This document shows positions 1 through 13,600 of a stretch of 64,000 nucleotides of DNA, piece by piece. A program made the position numbers and the translations under genes. The notes under the pieces were generated by a model, which worked only from the letters and a program-made list of their open reading frames with translations, was not told where the DNA came from and made no database searches. The first letter of the stretch is position 1. Each line of letters starts with the position of its first letter. Origin of the DNA: Amphiura filiformis. Lineage: Eukaryota; Echinodermata; Ophiuroidea; Amphilepidida; Amphiuridae. The stretch covers positions 41,065,226-41,129,225 of the forward strand of contig NC_092637.1 of the NCBI RefSeq assembly GCF_039555335.1, read 5' to 3'.

Positions 1-380
1 GTTACACCCAACCACTCCACTCACTCACCCCTACACCCTACACACTGAATTGCGTCTACAAGTGAGATAATTATTGTAAGATACAAAATAATTTATAAAT
101 TATAATAGATACAAAAAATTTAGAAATATTTTATTTAGGTTGACACTGCCTTTTGTAAGACTGCCTCTTTGAATATAAATGCGCAATATAAAAAAGCTTA
201 TATACAACATGTTATAATAACAGGAAGCGTTATCTGCTTACAAGAATTAGAAAGTGTGTTCATAACACTTTCAATCCAATAAGCAACACACTTTTAACGT
301 TTTTAAAATGTATAAGGTTTTTAAGACTGGAACTAACATGTTTACCAACTAACAATTATTATTTGTATGGATATGTTTTA
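1..380. other. non-coding DNA downstream of the receptor gene
   Basis: AT-rich sequence beginning with a short CA/CT-rich stretch. I see no conserved ORF, RNA gene or clear repeat. It lies beyond the 3' end of the minus-strand receptor gene and is bounded on the right by a TA-flanked transposon. Confidence 0.5.
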
Positions 381-1360
381 CAGGGTGTCCCAGAATGATC
401 TGTACCGGGAAAGATGGAATTTTTTAGGTATGAAGGGCATGTTGAATGGTCATATTGTTTTGCATTTTAAGTTCTACATATTTTTAGCTTTCTCAGATTT
501 TTTAGATTTTAAAAATTGGACGTTTCTAGTAGAAGTTATAGAAGTTTGCGTAAAAGTGGTGAATTCTAAGTTTGACAAAGCAACCTATTTTGAAAATCTG
601 TAACATTACTAACCGTTCAGCACAAAGTTATTTGGAAAAAGTTATGCAGGTATTTTAGTTGTGCCCTGTTCATATTTCCACTAAATAACCGATATCTATC
701 CATTATTTATGACGTTACGAAGCAATCATTATATGGAATTAAGGATTTGTGGCCTAATCCCATTCTCTCTTTGGCGGTAGTTTTAAATATAGTTATTGTG
801 GTGTGAGGTCCATGTCATTTGAAATCTCTTGCAGAGATCGAACTGGTTGTGGTACAGAAAAGTATTAATACTGTACAGCAGCGTGGATTTCTTTCAAAAA
901 CTTACTGGCAAACCGGCAGCTATGTTGAGACGCAAGGAAGATTCATTAGACGATAGTGTATAACGTAAAGAAGTTTGACGAGCACGGAACTGTCAGGAAT
1001 CGGCAGAGTGAAGCTTCAGGTGCTCGTAAGACTGTAAGAACTAGAGCGAACATTGCAGCTGTCCGGCAAGCTTTAAGACGCAACCCCAACAGTAGTTGTC
1101 GTCGAAATACTGTGCCAAACATCCCACGTTCTTCATTTAATCGTATCGTGCCATTTTTCAAAGGTATGCGAGTCGTTTGTCATCGATTTTACATTATTGC
1201 ATGCCACGCCAAAACAAATAAAGGTAGCGTGCTGAAATTAACAGAATAAGTAGGAGACATATCCAACATTATAATGCTGGTATCAAAAATAGATACACTG
1301 CCCGTCTTCTATTTTTAGTTATTTTTGCAAACACGGTACAAATCATTCTGGGACACCCTG
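381..1360 (+). mobile_element. mariner/Tc1-type element with degenerate transposase
   Basis: The ends are inverted repeats: CAGGGTGTCCCAGAATGAT at 381 and its complement ending at 1360, each flanked by TA (379-380 and 1361-1362), the target duplication of the Tc1/mariner superfamily. Inside, the plus strand around 956-1160 encodes a fragment with KFDEHGTVRNRQ, RKTVRTRANIAAVRQAL and a following helix. This resembles the helix-turn-helix part of DDE transposases found in arthropod and echinoderm elements. No catalytic DDE part remains, so it is non-autonomous. It sits just beyond the stop codon of the receptor gene and may affect where its transcript ends. Confidence 0.8.
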
Positions 1361-1613
1361 TATAAATTCCTGCCTACCGTTGCAAGTGTCATTCGTACTT
1401 ATCGTTACATTTTCCCTTATTTTAAAGACACTTTATCTGTTACTGTTGCATCGATCTTGTTGGTATTTTATCTATGCCAAGATCTGTAAACATTTGTACA
1501 TGTTTAAACATTTTTAAAAACTTTTTTCAAGACATTCTGTAGCTCTTTCTTCTAAAATCTTGACAGATGCATCGTTGGTGCTAGCGTTACTCCTCCTCAT
1601 TTTGAAGGTGTTC

Positions 1614-1793
1614 TTATCGGCTAACTGTTGCGTACATCTGACCCTCGTCTCGAGGATCATAAGCCGCTCCGACATTTGCATAAATCTGGGCATCATCTTC
1701 TGTTTCCTCTTTCTGCTGATTGATGTTGTCATACACACTGGCTGAGGATATCAGATGAGCCTGGATGGCCTTGTAGCAGAATGTGTATTGAGT
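1614..1793 (-). CDS. terminal exon: end of PTP D2 and cytoplasmic tail
   Basis: The acceptor follows a pyrimidine-rich tract ending ...CATACAG. The exon starts with TQYTFCYKAIQAHL, the typical last helix of a PTP domain, then runs into an acidic tail of about 45 residues ending in TAA at 1614. The tail has tyrosines in SVYDNI (fits the ITIM consensus S/I/V/L-x-Y-x-x-I/V/L), QIYANV (YxNV, a Grb2-SH2-type motif), AAYDP and MYATV. No clear AATAAA was found before the downstream transposon. Confidence 0.85.
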   Translation of the reverse strand, partial: TQYTFCYKAIQAHLISSASVYDNINQQKEETEDDAQIYANVGAAYDPRDEGQMYATVSR

Positions 1794-4631
1794 CTGTATG
1801 AGGAACATAAACAGAACCAAATCGTAGAAAGAATAGAACGCAATATTATCAATCCAAGAATTGATTCAGAATACGCAACACAGCATTCTCAATCTCTTAA
1901 CTAGTTTTATTTTGTAATTAGTTCTAGCTAAGCTTATTCTGTCAAATTGAAATCGGTATGCACTTTAGAAAGATATATATTATTCAAGCTCCGCTGTCCC
2001 GTAATATCGCTACGAGAAAGGAGCAAAAGACGATAATTAACTGACATCATTCATTCGGGTTTAGCGATAAATGCAGTATTCGAAATTGGCGTTTGCATAT
2101 TTGTGCACATCCATATCAAAACGATGCACTTGTCAGCTGCTACATGTTTCTCTTTTTACCACAGTTTTAAGGAATAAACACCATTACTCATCTCAAGTAG
2201 ATCCCAATACATTAAACATTCTTAAACCATGTGGCTTGGCAGTGGTGTACCGTGGCCGCCCCAACCCCGGGGCTGAAGAAAATTCAATTTTGCCGCCCTT
2301 CCTCAACAGCCCGAAAAGGTTGACCCAATTTTTTTCTCGGTCGTTTGAAAAAGTGAAGAGCAAAAAAAAAAAAAAGAAAAAAAAAAAGGGTTTCAGGCAC
2401 AAGCGTACTAATTCCATTTTGCTGCCCCCTTTATTTTTGCCGCCCCTCTTTTGCCGCCACTTCTTCTTCCGCCGCCCCTTCATTTTCGCCGCCCCCTGCT
2501 TTTACCCCGGGGGGCTGGCGCCCCCAAAGCCCCCCCAAAAAAAAAAAAAATACGCGCATGTGGCTTGGGGATGATTTGAAGTGACCTCTACTTGAGAAAA
2601 TCTGGTATTTATTCTTAGATATTTGTGTAAAAAGAGACGCATGTAGCAGCCGACAAGGGCATCGTTTTGACATGAATGTACACTTGTGTTGTATCTTTTC
2701 CACCGGAAGAGTATGCTTGTTTTCATCTCTGCAACATTATACCAATAATTTAAAAATATTGTACAGTATATCAATAGGTTGACGTTATCTTAATCGCAGA
2801 GTGTGCGAATTTTGGAACATATACTAATATAATTATATAATTCATTTGGTTACAACACGCTACATTGGAATTCCTACCAAGTTTCTGACAGCTTGTGGTC
2901 TAACCAATCGAAGGCGTCTAACGGCCTGGAAGATATCGATAGTTTGGTTGTATTCAAGCTGATCAATAACGGACATGATGGTACAGAAAACACACGATGC
3001 TCCTACGCCATCACTAATAAAAGGAGACAAAAACGAAACACACTTTTTGTTGGAAGGTTGCCGTTTTTAATTCAGCTTTAAAGGACACAAAATGACATTT
3101 TAAGCATTTATTTTACTGGACGCTGTTCCTACGGCAAGAAAACAAATGCAAGGATCCAGACATAATAGATTTAACCATTAGAAAGGGCATAACGGAGATA
3201 AAGCTAAATACTTAACGATTTATCTTTGCCGTGGGTTGTTTGTAGGGACAAATGATCGTAGTAATTGATACAATGGTTGCTATCGAAAGTAGCCCCTGCA
3301 AACCTAAAAGTGTTAAGTTATTTGTTTAAATGGCCCCATAATCAAAAAAGTATATCGAGGTTCGAGGCCTGAGATATTTGTGATATCGGCAATCTCAACC
3401 ACTTCTAAACCTGCATTTGAAATTGCTCCCTATGAAAAGGAATGCACCCCAACTTGAAAAGCAATGAGAAATTTTACACCCCAAGAAAAACAAATCGTAA
3501 TTCCAGAGCTGCATCGAGCTCGATGGCGTATTCTTGTGAAAACCACTGAAGCAGCGTTCCAGAGCGCCTCCTGACACACTGAGAGAATTCCTATACCAAG
3601 CAGAAAAGGAAGATGCTCGAGTGTATTATGTTATAACTTCCTCTGTAGATTTCAAAGCAACTCCTGTTGATGTTTGAAGTTTACGAAAATAATAATACTA
3701 TTGTACCTGTTTATTCTGTCCTTGGGTTATCACCGAAGCGTTGTGATAACGTGGAAATGGTATTTGATCCTTTGTGCACACTATGACCTGCCCAGCTCCT
3801 TCCTGCAGGTGCAAGTCCTTCGTTGCTCCATTCCTTATTACATCATCACATGTTAACAAAATTGTTTTCTAGAGAATACGGCAGTGGCGCAACGTGGGTC
3901 ATCATAGGGGGGGGGGGGTACCGACCATGATTGGTGGGGGAGGGGTCTGATTGGGGGGCACAAGCCGTTTTTCGGCCATTTTCCTATGGGATTTTTTGAA
4001 ATTTGAGATCGATTGGGGGCACGTGGCCCCCCCCCCCCGCCCCTATGACGTTACGCCACTGGAATACGGTGGGATTAACAATCTCTCTTTATTACCATGT
4101 TGGCTATATTGGATATGCCTATAGAGACTTACATGCAATGTACAGTTACGCGCTGTTGAGTTTCTTGTTGCTGTAGGTACTCTTTGAGACTCTGAATGAG
4201 GTCAAGTAGAGAGTCTGCCGAAGATGGCGCGTCTTTTCCAACCCTCCAATTCTCCAAGCAAAATTGACGCACAATTCTGTTCCCATTTTCCTGAAATATC
4301 AATACAAGAAAATGATATCATCTAACGTTAAAATATACCCTAGTAGTATGATTATATTTTTTCTTGATTTCATTTAAGAACGATTACGTCCCTTATTGTT
4401 CCTTTTTAGTATTCTCGTTTGTTTCGTTCATTCATTCAGTAGCCTGAATCAATTATTCACCCACCAATAATTAGTAGTTCCATGGTTTATTCCTTTCCTT
4501 TCTTCTTTCGTTCATTCATTCATTCATTCATTCATTCATTCATTCATTCATTCATTCATTCATTCATTCATTCATTCATTTTCTTTCTTTCTTTCGTTCA
4601 TTCTTTCTTTCTCTCTTTCTTTGTTTCCTTT

Positions 4632-4666
<35 letters not shown>

Positions 4667-7600
4667 AAAATACCGCGATGATAACCACTGCGCATGCATG
4701 AATCACTTGTGATGCCATAACATAATCATCTAAGTGCTATGCTCACGGAGCCGCTGGCCGGGCCACCGAAACCACTTTGGCTAACGGTCGATGATCGTGT
4801 GCTTGGCACGCGAGCGGGGTCTTACGTTCGCATCCCGGGGGTATCAAGTGACTTCTTTGTTCATCTTCTCTCCTTTTTTGTTTATTCTTCAACTTCCGAT
4901 AGCAAAAAGCGGTGTTCAGTGTTAGGCGGGATGTTAGGCTTAATACAAAATTATAGTACCTTTTCTCTTGCATTCGACACATTAAAGGATCTGACTGTAA
5001 CACCGGGTACACTATCGGCATCTTCCTCTGTACAACACACTCGTATTGGTCCAAAGATGGCGGTACCTCCGGCATAGGGCCAATACTTGATCGTAGTCTG
5101 GTGTAAAATAAAAAGGCAATAATATTACTAACGGCAGGCTGTAATGATGGATTTTACATCTTTCGCGGTTCACTCTCCCTCTCCTTGTTTATGCTCTTTG
5201 AAATATGCTCCTTGACGCACTAAATTCTGTGTGGAATAACATCTACCAGGTGATAATAGCAAATAGATGCAGATGCTCGTCATGCATAATATTTCAATAA
5301 TTTTTGAATTTCACAATGACAAATCCAACTTACTGTTTCTAGTCAATCGATGTACAGCCTGTCTAAAAAAAAACTTGTGCAAGTGAAAAGCGCCCTCTTT
5401 GGCAATTGGAAATTACCGTTGTGACAAGATGCTTCCATCAACGTCACGGGCGCAGTCTTAGCTCTCAAATGCCGTTTGTTCTGTTCACTTTGCTTGTTCC
5501 AGTTTTGAGATATATTTATTTAACCACGAAAGGGTAAAATCACAATTGTGCCACTTTTACTAGGGAAGAGAGCTGTACATGTAAATCAATGATAGCTGAT
5601 GTTGATGCGTCTAATGCACTCCCCTTTCGGGGCGCATGCATTAGACGCATCAACATCAGCGCGCGTGCATTATTTTGTCTAATATTTCTCCCAACAAGTA
5701 ATACGCGTTCATTAACCTATAAAATTGATAAGTGCGCAATATTTGTTTGCCTTTTAACATGTCTGAAGTGACTAAGAGAACAGTATTTACCATGATAAAA
5801 TCATTGACATGCACATGTATTTATTTTTTTTACAGCAGAATGTGAAATATTTATTTATCTTTTAATCTCTTTTAAGTGGAAAAAGAGAATCATCATTCCT
5901 GCATCATGATAAAACAGTAAAAACAGTCAGAACATTTTTGTATTGTGTAATTGATGCATTCTTTTGATTTTACGAAGGAACTCTTGATAACCATGATGCT
6001 ATCACTGTTACATATAAGCCCTCTTCCCTAGTACATGTAGTAAAAGTGGCACAATTGTGATTTTACCCTTTCGTCTTTAACTAAACATACCTCGAGATTA
6101 AAACAAGCAAATTGAACAGAACAAACGGCATTTGAGAGCTAAGACAACGCCCTTGATGTTGATGTAAGCATCATGTCACAACGATATTTTCTAATTGCCA
6201 GAGAGGGCGCTTTTCACTTGCACACACTTGAGACAGGCTGTATAATCCTCACACGTTAACCATGATAACGTAATTTGGATTTCGACCGGGATGCACGACT
6301 TTGACCCGGTTCCCGACATACATCCTCGTCCAATAAATTATGCATACTTACAAGATCTTTGGGGTCAAATGTATTTAGCATAACTATTACATTTGATTTG
6401 TGATCATAAGCCATTCTCCAAATGTCAGCAACTGTTTCCGGCAGCGGTGCTTGTGTCACGAAGAATTTGTCCTTTGTCCGATAACCCTGTAAAATCACGT
6501 GTCAGGAGAATAAACAGGATGGATACTCTGTCTACAATATTCTCAGGAATGATGCAATAGTTCATTCATGACGTGCACCTTTCTATTAGATAAGGTGACA
6601 TACACTGGCAAACTGCAGGACGCTCTTGTGGGTACGCGTTTTAAAAGTATAGCTAGGGCAGCAAATTATAGTGAAAAGTGACACGTGGTTACCTGAAATA
6701 TGTCCTAACCGTTGTTTATAAACATTGCAGACCAGTCGGCTTGATGATGCGTCTCAGATGATTAGGTATAATAATTAGTAAATCCAGACGAGCGTTTTAC
6801 AAAGTATTTGTACAATATGTATGATATATGCTTCAAATACAGTCGTGCAATAGTTTACTTATAAGAATAAGAAATATACTCAAAAAGTAATTCCTACATG
6901 TATATCTCAATACTAATGAAACTGTGTGCACTGCGTGTACAATACTTATAATACTTAATACAATACTATATATTTTTCTAAAATTAATGTTTTTGATGTT
7001 TTCTTTTATAACCTGCAATTATTTAGTCGTATTGTGCTGTTGATTAATATGCCTGTGGACGTTTGAACCTGGGGTTACCTTCTCAACCCTCATGTCGGGC
7101 CTATAAACTGGGTTCCTTTTCATTATATCTGTTTTTATTTGTATTATGAATTTGAAATGATGAAAAAAAAAAGATATTTGAGTACATGTAGAACGGATTC
7201 AGAATCAGGTATGTTCTTAACAGCTTAACAAAAAAATGATATATTTTCAAAATTTAAAAAGCCCATAAAGCTGTTTTACTATGCAATAGTGTTAACTGGT
7301 CAAAAGTTTCTTACACTTACGTCAATGTAAGCAGCATTAATGTAATTCGTGCTGTTGGCATCTACTTCTGTCATCAAGTACGGCCGACTACGATCCACTG
7401 TAACAGGTGAAACAATATTATTGACAAATGAAAATATCATTATATGTGACGTGTCATGTCAAAATCAGACACTTTGGGGCAGGTTATAAATTTTGAGGTT
7501 TTTACATATCTTAAATATAGAGATATTTTGCTCCATAACGCCATTTTCCCCAATGAAATCGGACATTCCTAAGCGAAGATAATGAGTTAGTAAGTTATGG

Positions 7601-10600
7601 TAATATAAAATTGGAAATTGGGATATCGGCTTTAAAAATATTATTGACAATGTTGAGAGTAGGAATTACCTTGAAAAATGTCTCAAAAATACAAGATGCC
7701 AGTTATATTCCAGTCTGAAACTATCAGACAATATTTTTAACATTAATAACATCACAAATTCGCAACAAACCCAAATTGTGAAAAAAATCACCCCGAGCAG
7801 ATTTTTGGCTATTTCTCCATTTACGATCCTGCCCAAAAGTGTCTGCTTTTGACATGACACGTATTGTATTTATAATTATATTATAATAGATGTAGGTGTC
7901 AAAATATTAGTCTTCCAAACTATTAGCTAACTCAAATAGAGGGTCCATATTATTTTTTTTATAAATATAGGGTATAACATCCTTTGAAAGTGCACCATAG
8001 AATAGAAAGAAGTTACCAAATAATGTTAATGTTTACTAACATGGTACAATGTCTTGGAATCTGTTCTTCTCTCTGTTGATTGGATCGAGTCCACCCTTGT
8101 ATTTGTCTTCAGTTGGCCAAACTGTCAGTTTCTCTATAACCTGAAACGAATACAACATCCAATAAAAAGCTTGAGTATTAAAGCCATATTATAACATTTC
8201 TGTAAAAATGGATTAGTATTTATTTTTCATAAAATGTTAGCTTTTACAGTCAGATATGTCCTCTTTTAATTTTGAGCCGAACTAGTGAGGTAAAACATAG
8301 AAAATTGGAATTTACTACTAGCGCCCATGCTTGTTACTCACGCGGTTGTAATACGGTACGATCCTCTGGGTGTGTGTGTGTGTGTATGTGTGTCCCTCAT
8401 GCCGTGTTCGTACTGTGCATACGTGTTCGACTAATATTTCCATCGTAATAATAAAACGCTGGTTCCATCGTTTTATTCAAAATCTCGGATTTTGACAAAA
8501 CTACAGCACCTAAAGTCTTGAATTTTGCTGAGTATCTATATTGACTAAAGTACATTACAATTGTGTAAAAACCAGAATTTAAATAATTTTTTGAGGGCGT
8601 TCTTCTCAGCAAATGTTCTAATATGGCATTAATCAAGATATAAACCATCAAAAATTGACAAAATCCAAAATTCAAGTTTGAATAGACAAACATGCAGATA
8701 TTCCAACTTATGCTGTCCGCTCTAAAAATGCTATTGTCGATGCTTAACGTACTTCTTGTATAGACACCCCGACGTGGCATTTAATATTATGCGACTAGAT
8801 TTTTAAAATAGTGTATAGCTACAGAATAATACGAAACATTATACGAAATATTAAATGCCTGATTTTTATTTGTCTCTATGGCATTTTCAGTTGTGTTGAA
8901 TTGCAAAAGGTCGGATTGTCTCAGTAACATTCTACTCTAAAAATTCCCCTGATTAATAAACAAACGAGCTTCCACAGAGGGCGGCTATCACATCGTATCA
9001 CCTTAAACTGTTTCTCCAAACCAGATTGTCGCGATTTCTTGTCCTTGGTACTAAGTTTCTTGAATTCCGCTTTGAAGGTAGTCATGGGGATTGCGGTGTC
9101 TCCACATTTGAGGTAATCAACAAGAGTGTCAAATATGAACCGGTATTGTGCCTTTTAAAGAACAAAATCAATGTATAGAAAAACATTAAAAAGTAGACGG
9201 ATATAATGTCGGATTTTTTGGTATTATAATTTCAAGAAAGTAATTAACTCAATGTATTCAAAATCAAATTACGGAACAATTACTTTAAGAAGAAAGTTTG
9301 AGGGAAAATTAGACCCCTGCTGGGTTTTAACGAACATGTGTGAAGTTAAACAGAAAGTGCTTAAAATTACAAACTAGTTTTGATAAACAGCACAGAAGGT
9401 AAGACATATGAAATAAGTTTACATACAACGTATTAAAAAAGGTTCATTGACACAACTTACCGAAGTCTGTACCATTTTCATTCTCTTGTTTCTCATCTTG
9501 GAGACAAAATCATATACATCGATGACGCCATCTTTGTTAGCCTGCTCCTTCATGGCGTCAATAGCAATGTAGCTACCAGTTCTGCCGACACCAGCACTTG
9601 CATTATAAGAATCATAAATCATTAACAACTTCACATATTTGTGTTCTTGGCACACACAAGCAAAGACACATTCTCGTCTCGTCTCTTCGCAGTACATTGA
9701 ACTCCAAACAAGCTCAAAGCAACATATCATTCATAAACCACGTGTAAGAATATTATGTGACAGGATCGTCCAATATGAATAAAAACGTTCTGCTTAAGTG
9801 CAAGGCGTTTACTTTTTTTTGACATGTTTTGATTGATTGTCCAATACCAATGTTCTTACTATCGAGCACTTTTAAAACACGCAAACGTGAAGAGCCCCAT
9901 CCACAAAAGTGTAAAGGGTTTTGAGCAAATCATCGATACACATAGTAATATACGAACAAGTAAACCTCACCTGCAAATTTGTGTCTCAACCCCATTAGCT
10001 CAGTTGGTAACGCGCCGGATTACAGTACAATTTCATGTTTTCAAAAGCGCTCGATAGCATCACATACGGTACTTAAAAAAAAACACACCTAACATTTATT
10101 TCGGGTATTCTTCAGGTATTAGTGCTAATAGTAGAAGACCGTAGTGTAGAGTTCGTGACCAACTCATAGAACAAAGATTTGAAAGTTATTTTAGGATCTT
10201 TGATTGATTCTGAATCAATTTAGCTTGGGCTCACCTCCTGAAACTTTCGGGCATTTTGGGGAGGGGTCAATCAAGGTTACATCCAATTATGTCAAGTAAT
10301 ATATCAAATTACTCGTTTGGTCATGAGGACTCCAAAAATGTATAGTTTGTTATGTGTCAGACCTTTCACGAGGGCGCTATGACGAAAATGTTCATAGGTC
10401 AACGACCTTTTTGAATTCTGACCATAGTAAACAACGTCCGATTTCGGTGATTTTGGTGTCTAATTATATGTTTTCTTGCATGAGAAATACAACTACGCAA
10501 CTTAACAAACTGTACAAGGAACCGATGACCTCCTAATTACAATATGGATGCCAAGAGGTTAATTAAGCGTAGCATTTGACCCTGAACTAGTAATGAAAAA

Positions 10601-13600
10601 AAAGTAAAGTGTTTCTGTTAGCTGAAACGTTACTATTTCCATTGCATAATAACATTGTTGCCATGATCTTTTTTTTTTCCTATGTAACAATGAAAATTAT
10701 ACAATGAAAATTCTGCTTCTATTCATAAGAATACAGACTGTGTAGGCTATTATCATACCTGCAATGTATAACAGGAGGCCCAATATCCTCTGGCTTGAAG
10801 CTATCGACAGCATTCATAAAGTTGAGAAGACACGGACACTGCGGCACACCCATGTCTGGCCAGTTAATATAATGAAACTGTCGTAGCTCACGTACTTCTC
10901 CGCTTGAAACCTTTACAAGTTTTATTTTATTATAAGTTAATCACACAATAAATACATTAATACATTAATACAACTACATAGGAAATACACATTAAAAACT
11001 CAATTGTAGTCACGGATTGACCAAAAATTGCAAGATTAACCGTAGTGAGTATATTGCTGTTCTTGGTACCATAATCTCCAAACGAGTTCGCATTATGCAC
11101 AATTACATACACTTCATGGAAATGTGTCTTTAGGTTGGTATCTTTATGGGTGTGTGCTATTTTGTTTAGGCGCTAAATGTTTTGGGTAAGTTTTGATGGA
11201 TGGGTGGCTGTAAATACACGTAGAGAGGTACTTAATTTGTTTAGGGAATGGTTCCGCACAAATTCACAAAATTTTCTCTGACCATGATCATAGCCATTAT
11301 ACATACATAAGTGCTAATTACGTTCTTTACCTGCTCAAGTTGAAAGCTCCTGATGACAAAATCAACAAATTTCTCTTCCTTTTTAGGTGTTACTGTGACA
11401 CTTCCTATCACTACCTTTTGGTCAGGCCAATACTGGTTGCATTTTGCCTATGAATAACACAGTATCGTAGGTAAAAATGGTAGGTTAAGAAGGAAACTGG
11501 GATACCTGAAGGCGATCATGGAGAGACCACTGGCAATCTTCCGTCATGATTTGCGCCGACTACGTCAGAACAAAACATGCAAAACTTACAATATTGTGTC
11601 CAGAGCCTATCCCCACGAATAGCAATTGTTGTCCAATAACAAACACGTTGTCCTTCTCTACCTATATAACTATACTATTTACAAAGGTCATATATTTCAG
11701 TCATCATACCTTTCCACTCTCAAAAATCAAAGTAAGCATGACTACTTTCTTGATTTTATGCTGCCATATCATCCGCCAGAAATCGTCTATCGAGGCTGTG
11801 TTTGGCCCTGTATTAAAATATGCAACATAAGAGTTTAAGATGATTCATGTTTATCAACAACGAGGTTCATTATAACTAAAATGAACAGTAAAGTCGCATA
11901 CTACAAACATGATGCTATTTAATGATAAGACAATTTCGAACCGCATCTTGAATCGAGTATAGGTAAGCGCTTCTAACTACACGCACACTAGTATAATAAG
12001 TATATCCAAGTAAGTGAGCGAAACACTTTAGTAGTTCTAATAATGTTCTTGGAATAAATTCGAATTTACCTTGACTGGCGATATATCTATCACTCTCGTA
12101 AACACTCTGAAAAATATAAGATTATCTTTATTACTTTTTTTTTTGTCTTAGATAGTAATTATAAAAGGTATATTTAATGCATAATTACATAACACGCCTA
12201 GACTGGCTCCCTGTATTATAGCAATACTTGTAAGGCGAAGCGTCCAAACAAATCCCTCTTGCGAAAGGGAAATCCCTTTGTCAAATCCCTAAGGCGTAAC
12301 AGACATGAAAAAAAATCTAAGGGATTTGAAAGCCTAAAGCATTAATACCACGCTGAGATACATTTTGTACAGCATTGTTTCGCTTAACTATTCTACGAAT
12401 TGATTGATAAGTTATCATAAGCAGCTCAATTTGCTGTCAACTGCTATTTCGGAGTTTCCATCGGCCCTTTATAGTGTCATAGTGATCAAGGTATATTAAG
12501 TACGTAAAGACATTTTTAAATTTGCGATGGAATGCTTACATCTATGAAGCTTGCATTGATAAAATCAGAGTGTGGATCACCTTCCAGAGGAGTCAGTACA
12601 ACACGGGAATTATCATCTGGTGGAAGAATCGACAAACCAGTTTATAAAGTACGTATTATTTTTTATTGCAGTAAAAGAAATACAGGCAGGTAAGGCAAAA
12701 ACAAGTCCATCTACAGCAAAAAGTATTTGTTAGCAACTCGGGTGGGTTTAAGTGCCAGTTTTAAATTTGTTATTTAATTTTTAAACAGTTTAAATATTTC
12801 TTTGCTGTATAAAGAACGTACGAAGATGTAAAATGAAAAACTGGGAAGAGGAGTGTAATATTGCAATGACGTCATACTGTGAGCGCTATCGCAGCATTCG
12901 GGATATGTACAAAAGCATAGGCAAACTTAATTTCCTGCTAAAGAACCCATGAACATTTAATTTTCACCGCATTTTCTGCTAAATGTGAATGGATATGCCT
13001 ATTTTAAGATAAGCACCAAGTTTAAAGTCCATTTCCCTCTGAACAATAAAATAACATAAAGCCAGGTATTTTACTGTAGAAGTTTATGACGGGCTTCTCT
13101 CCCCCCTTAAAAGCTCTTAAAGTTCGACTATGAAAGTCATCCCTATACCCGAGCGCATGGATGGATCTACAATGAGATTAAGTCATTTGGATATAAACAT
13201 AAAAGTTCAGTATACCGGACGAAAAGAACTTAAGGGGTTGGCACCCCCTCATAGGGTTACTTATTCTTAAATTTATTGTAAACAGATAGACAAGCTTGGG
13301 TGGACTGTACTCAGTATGCCTTCCTCGAGGCAATAATTTAGATATTGTTATTTTTTTATTGTATCTTTAAACATAATGATGGTATCGGTAAGCATATAAA
13401 AGTATACAGCTTCTGAAATGAAATGTTGCAAGGAATACAACTAGCATAACAGATTCCTGTAAAAATAAGCAGTTTTTGATAAATTGATTTAGATTTAAAT
13501 TTACTGCTTCGAGTAAGGCATACGGACCATAGGTCTAATAGGTGAGAGAAAAGTTCAGAACCAGAGGGAATCGATACAAGGTAAAGCGATTTAAAGTTAA

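Noticed and set aside
2071..2574. 167-residue plus-strand open frame
   Set aside because: Lies across a foldback repeat with poly-A and GCC runs; translation is low-complexity.
3220..3305. Possible exon between the two last D2 exons
   Set aside because: The phase from the upstream exon gives a stop after a few codons; the P-loop continuation is found at 2878-3013 instead.
4482..4712. Serine/phenylalanine/histidine-rich open frame
   Set aside because: Produced by (ATTC)n and (TTTC)n repeats.
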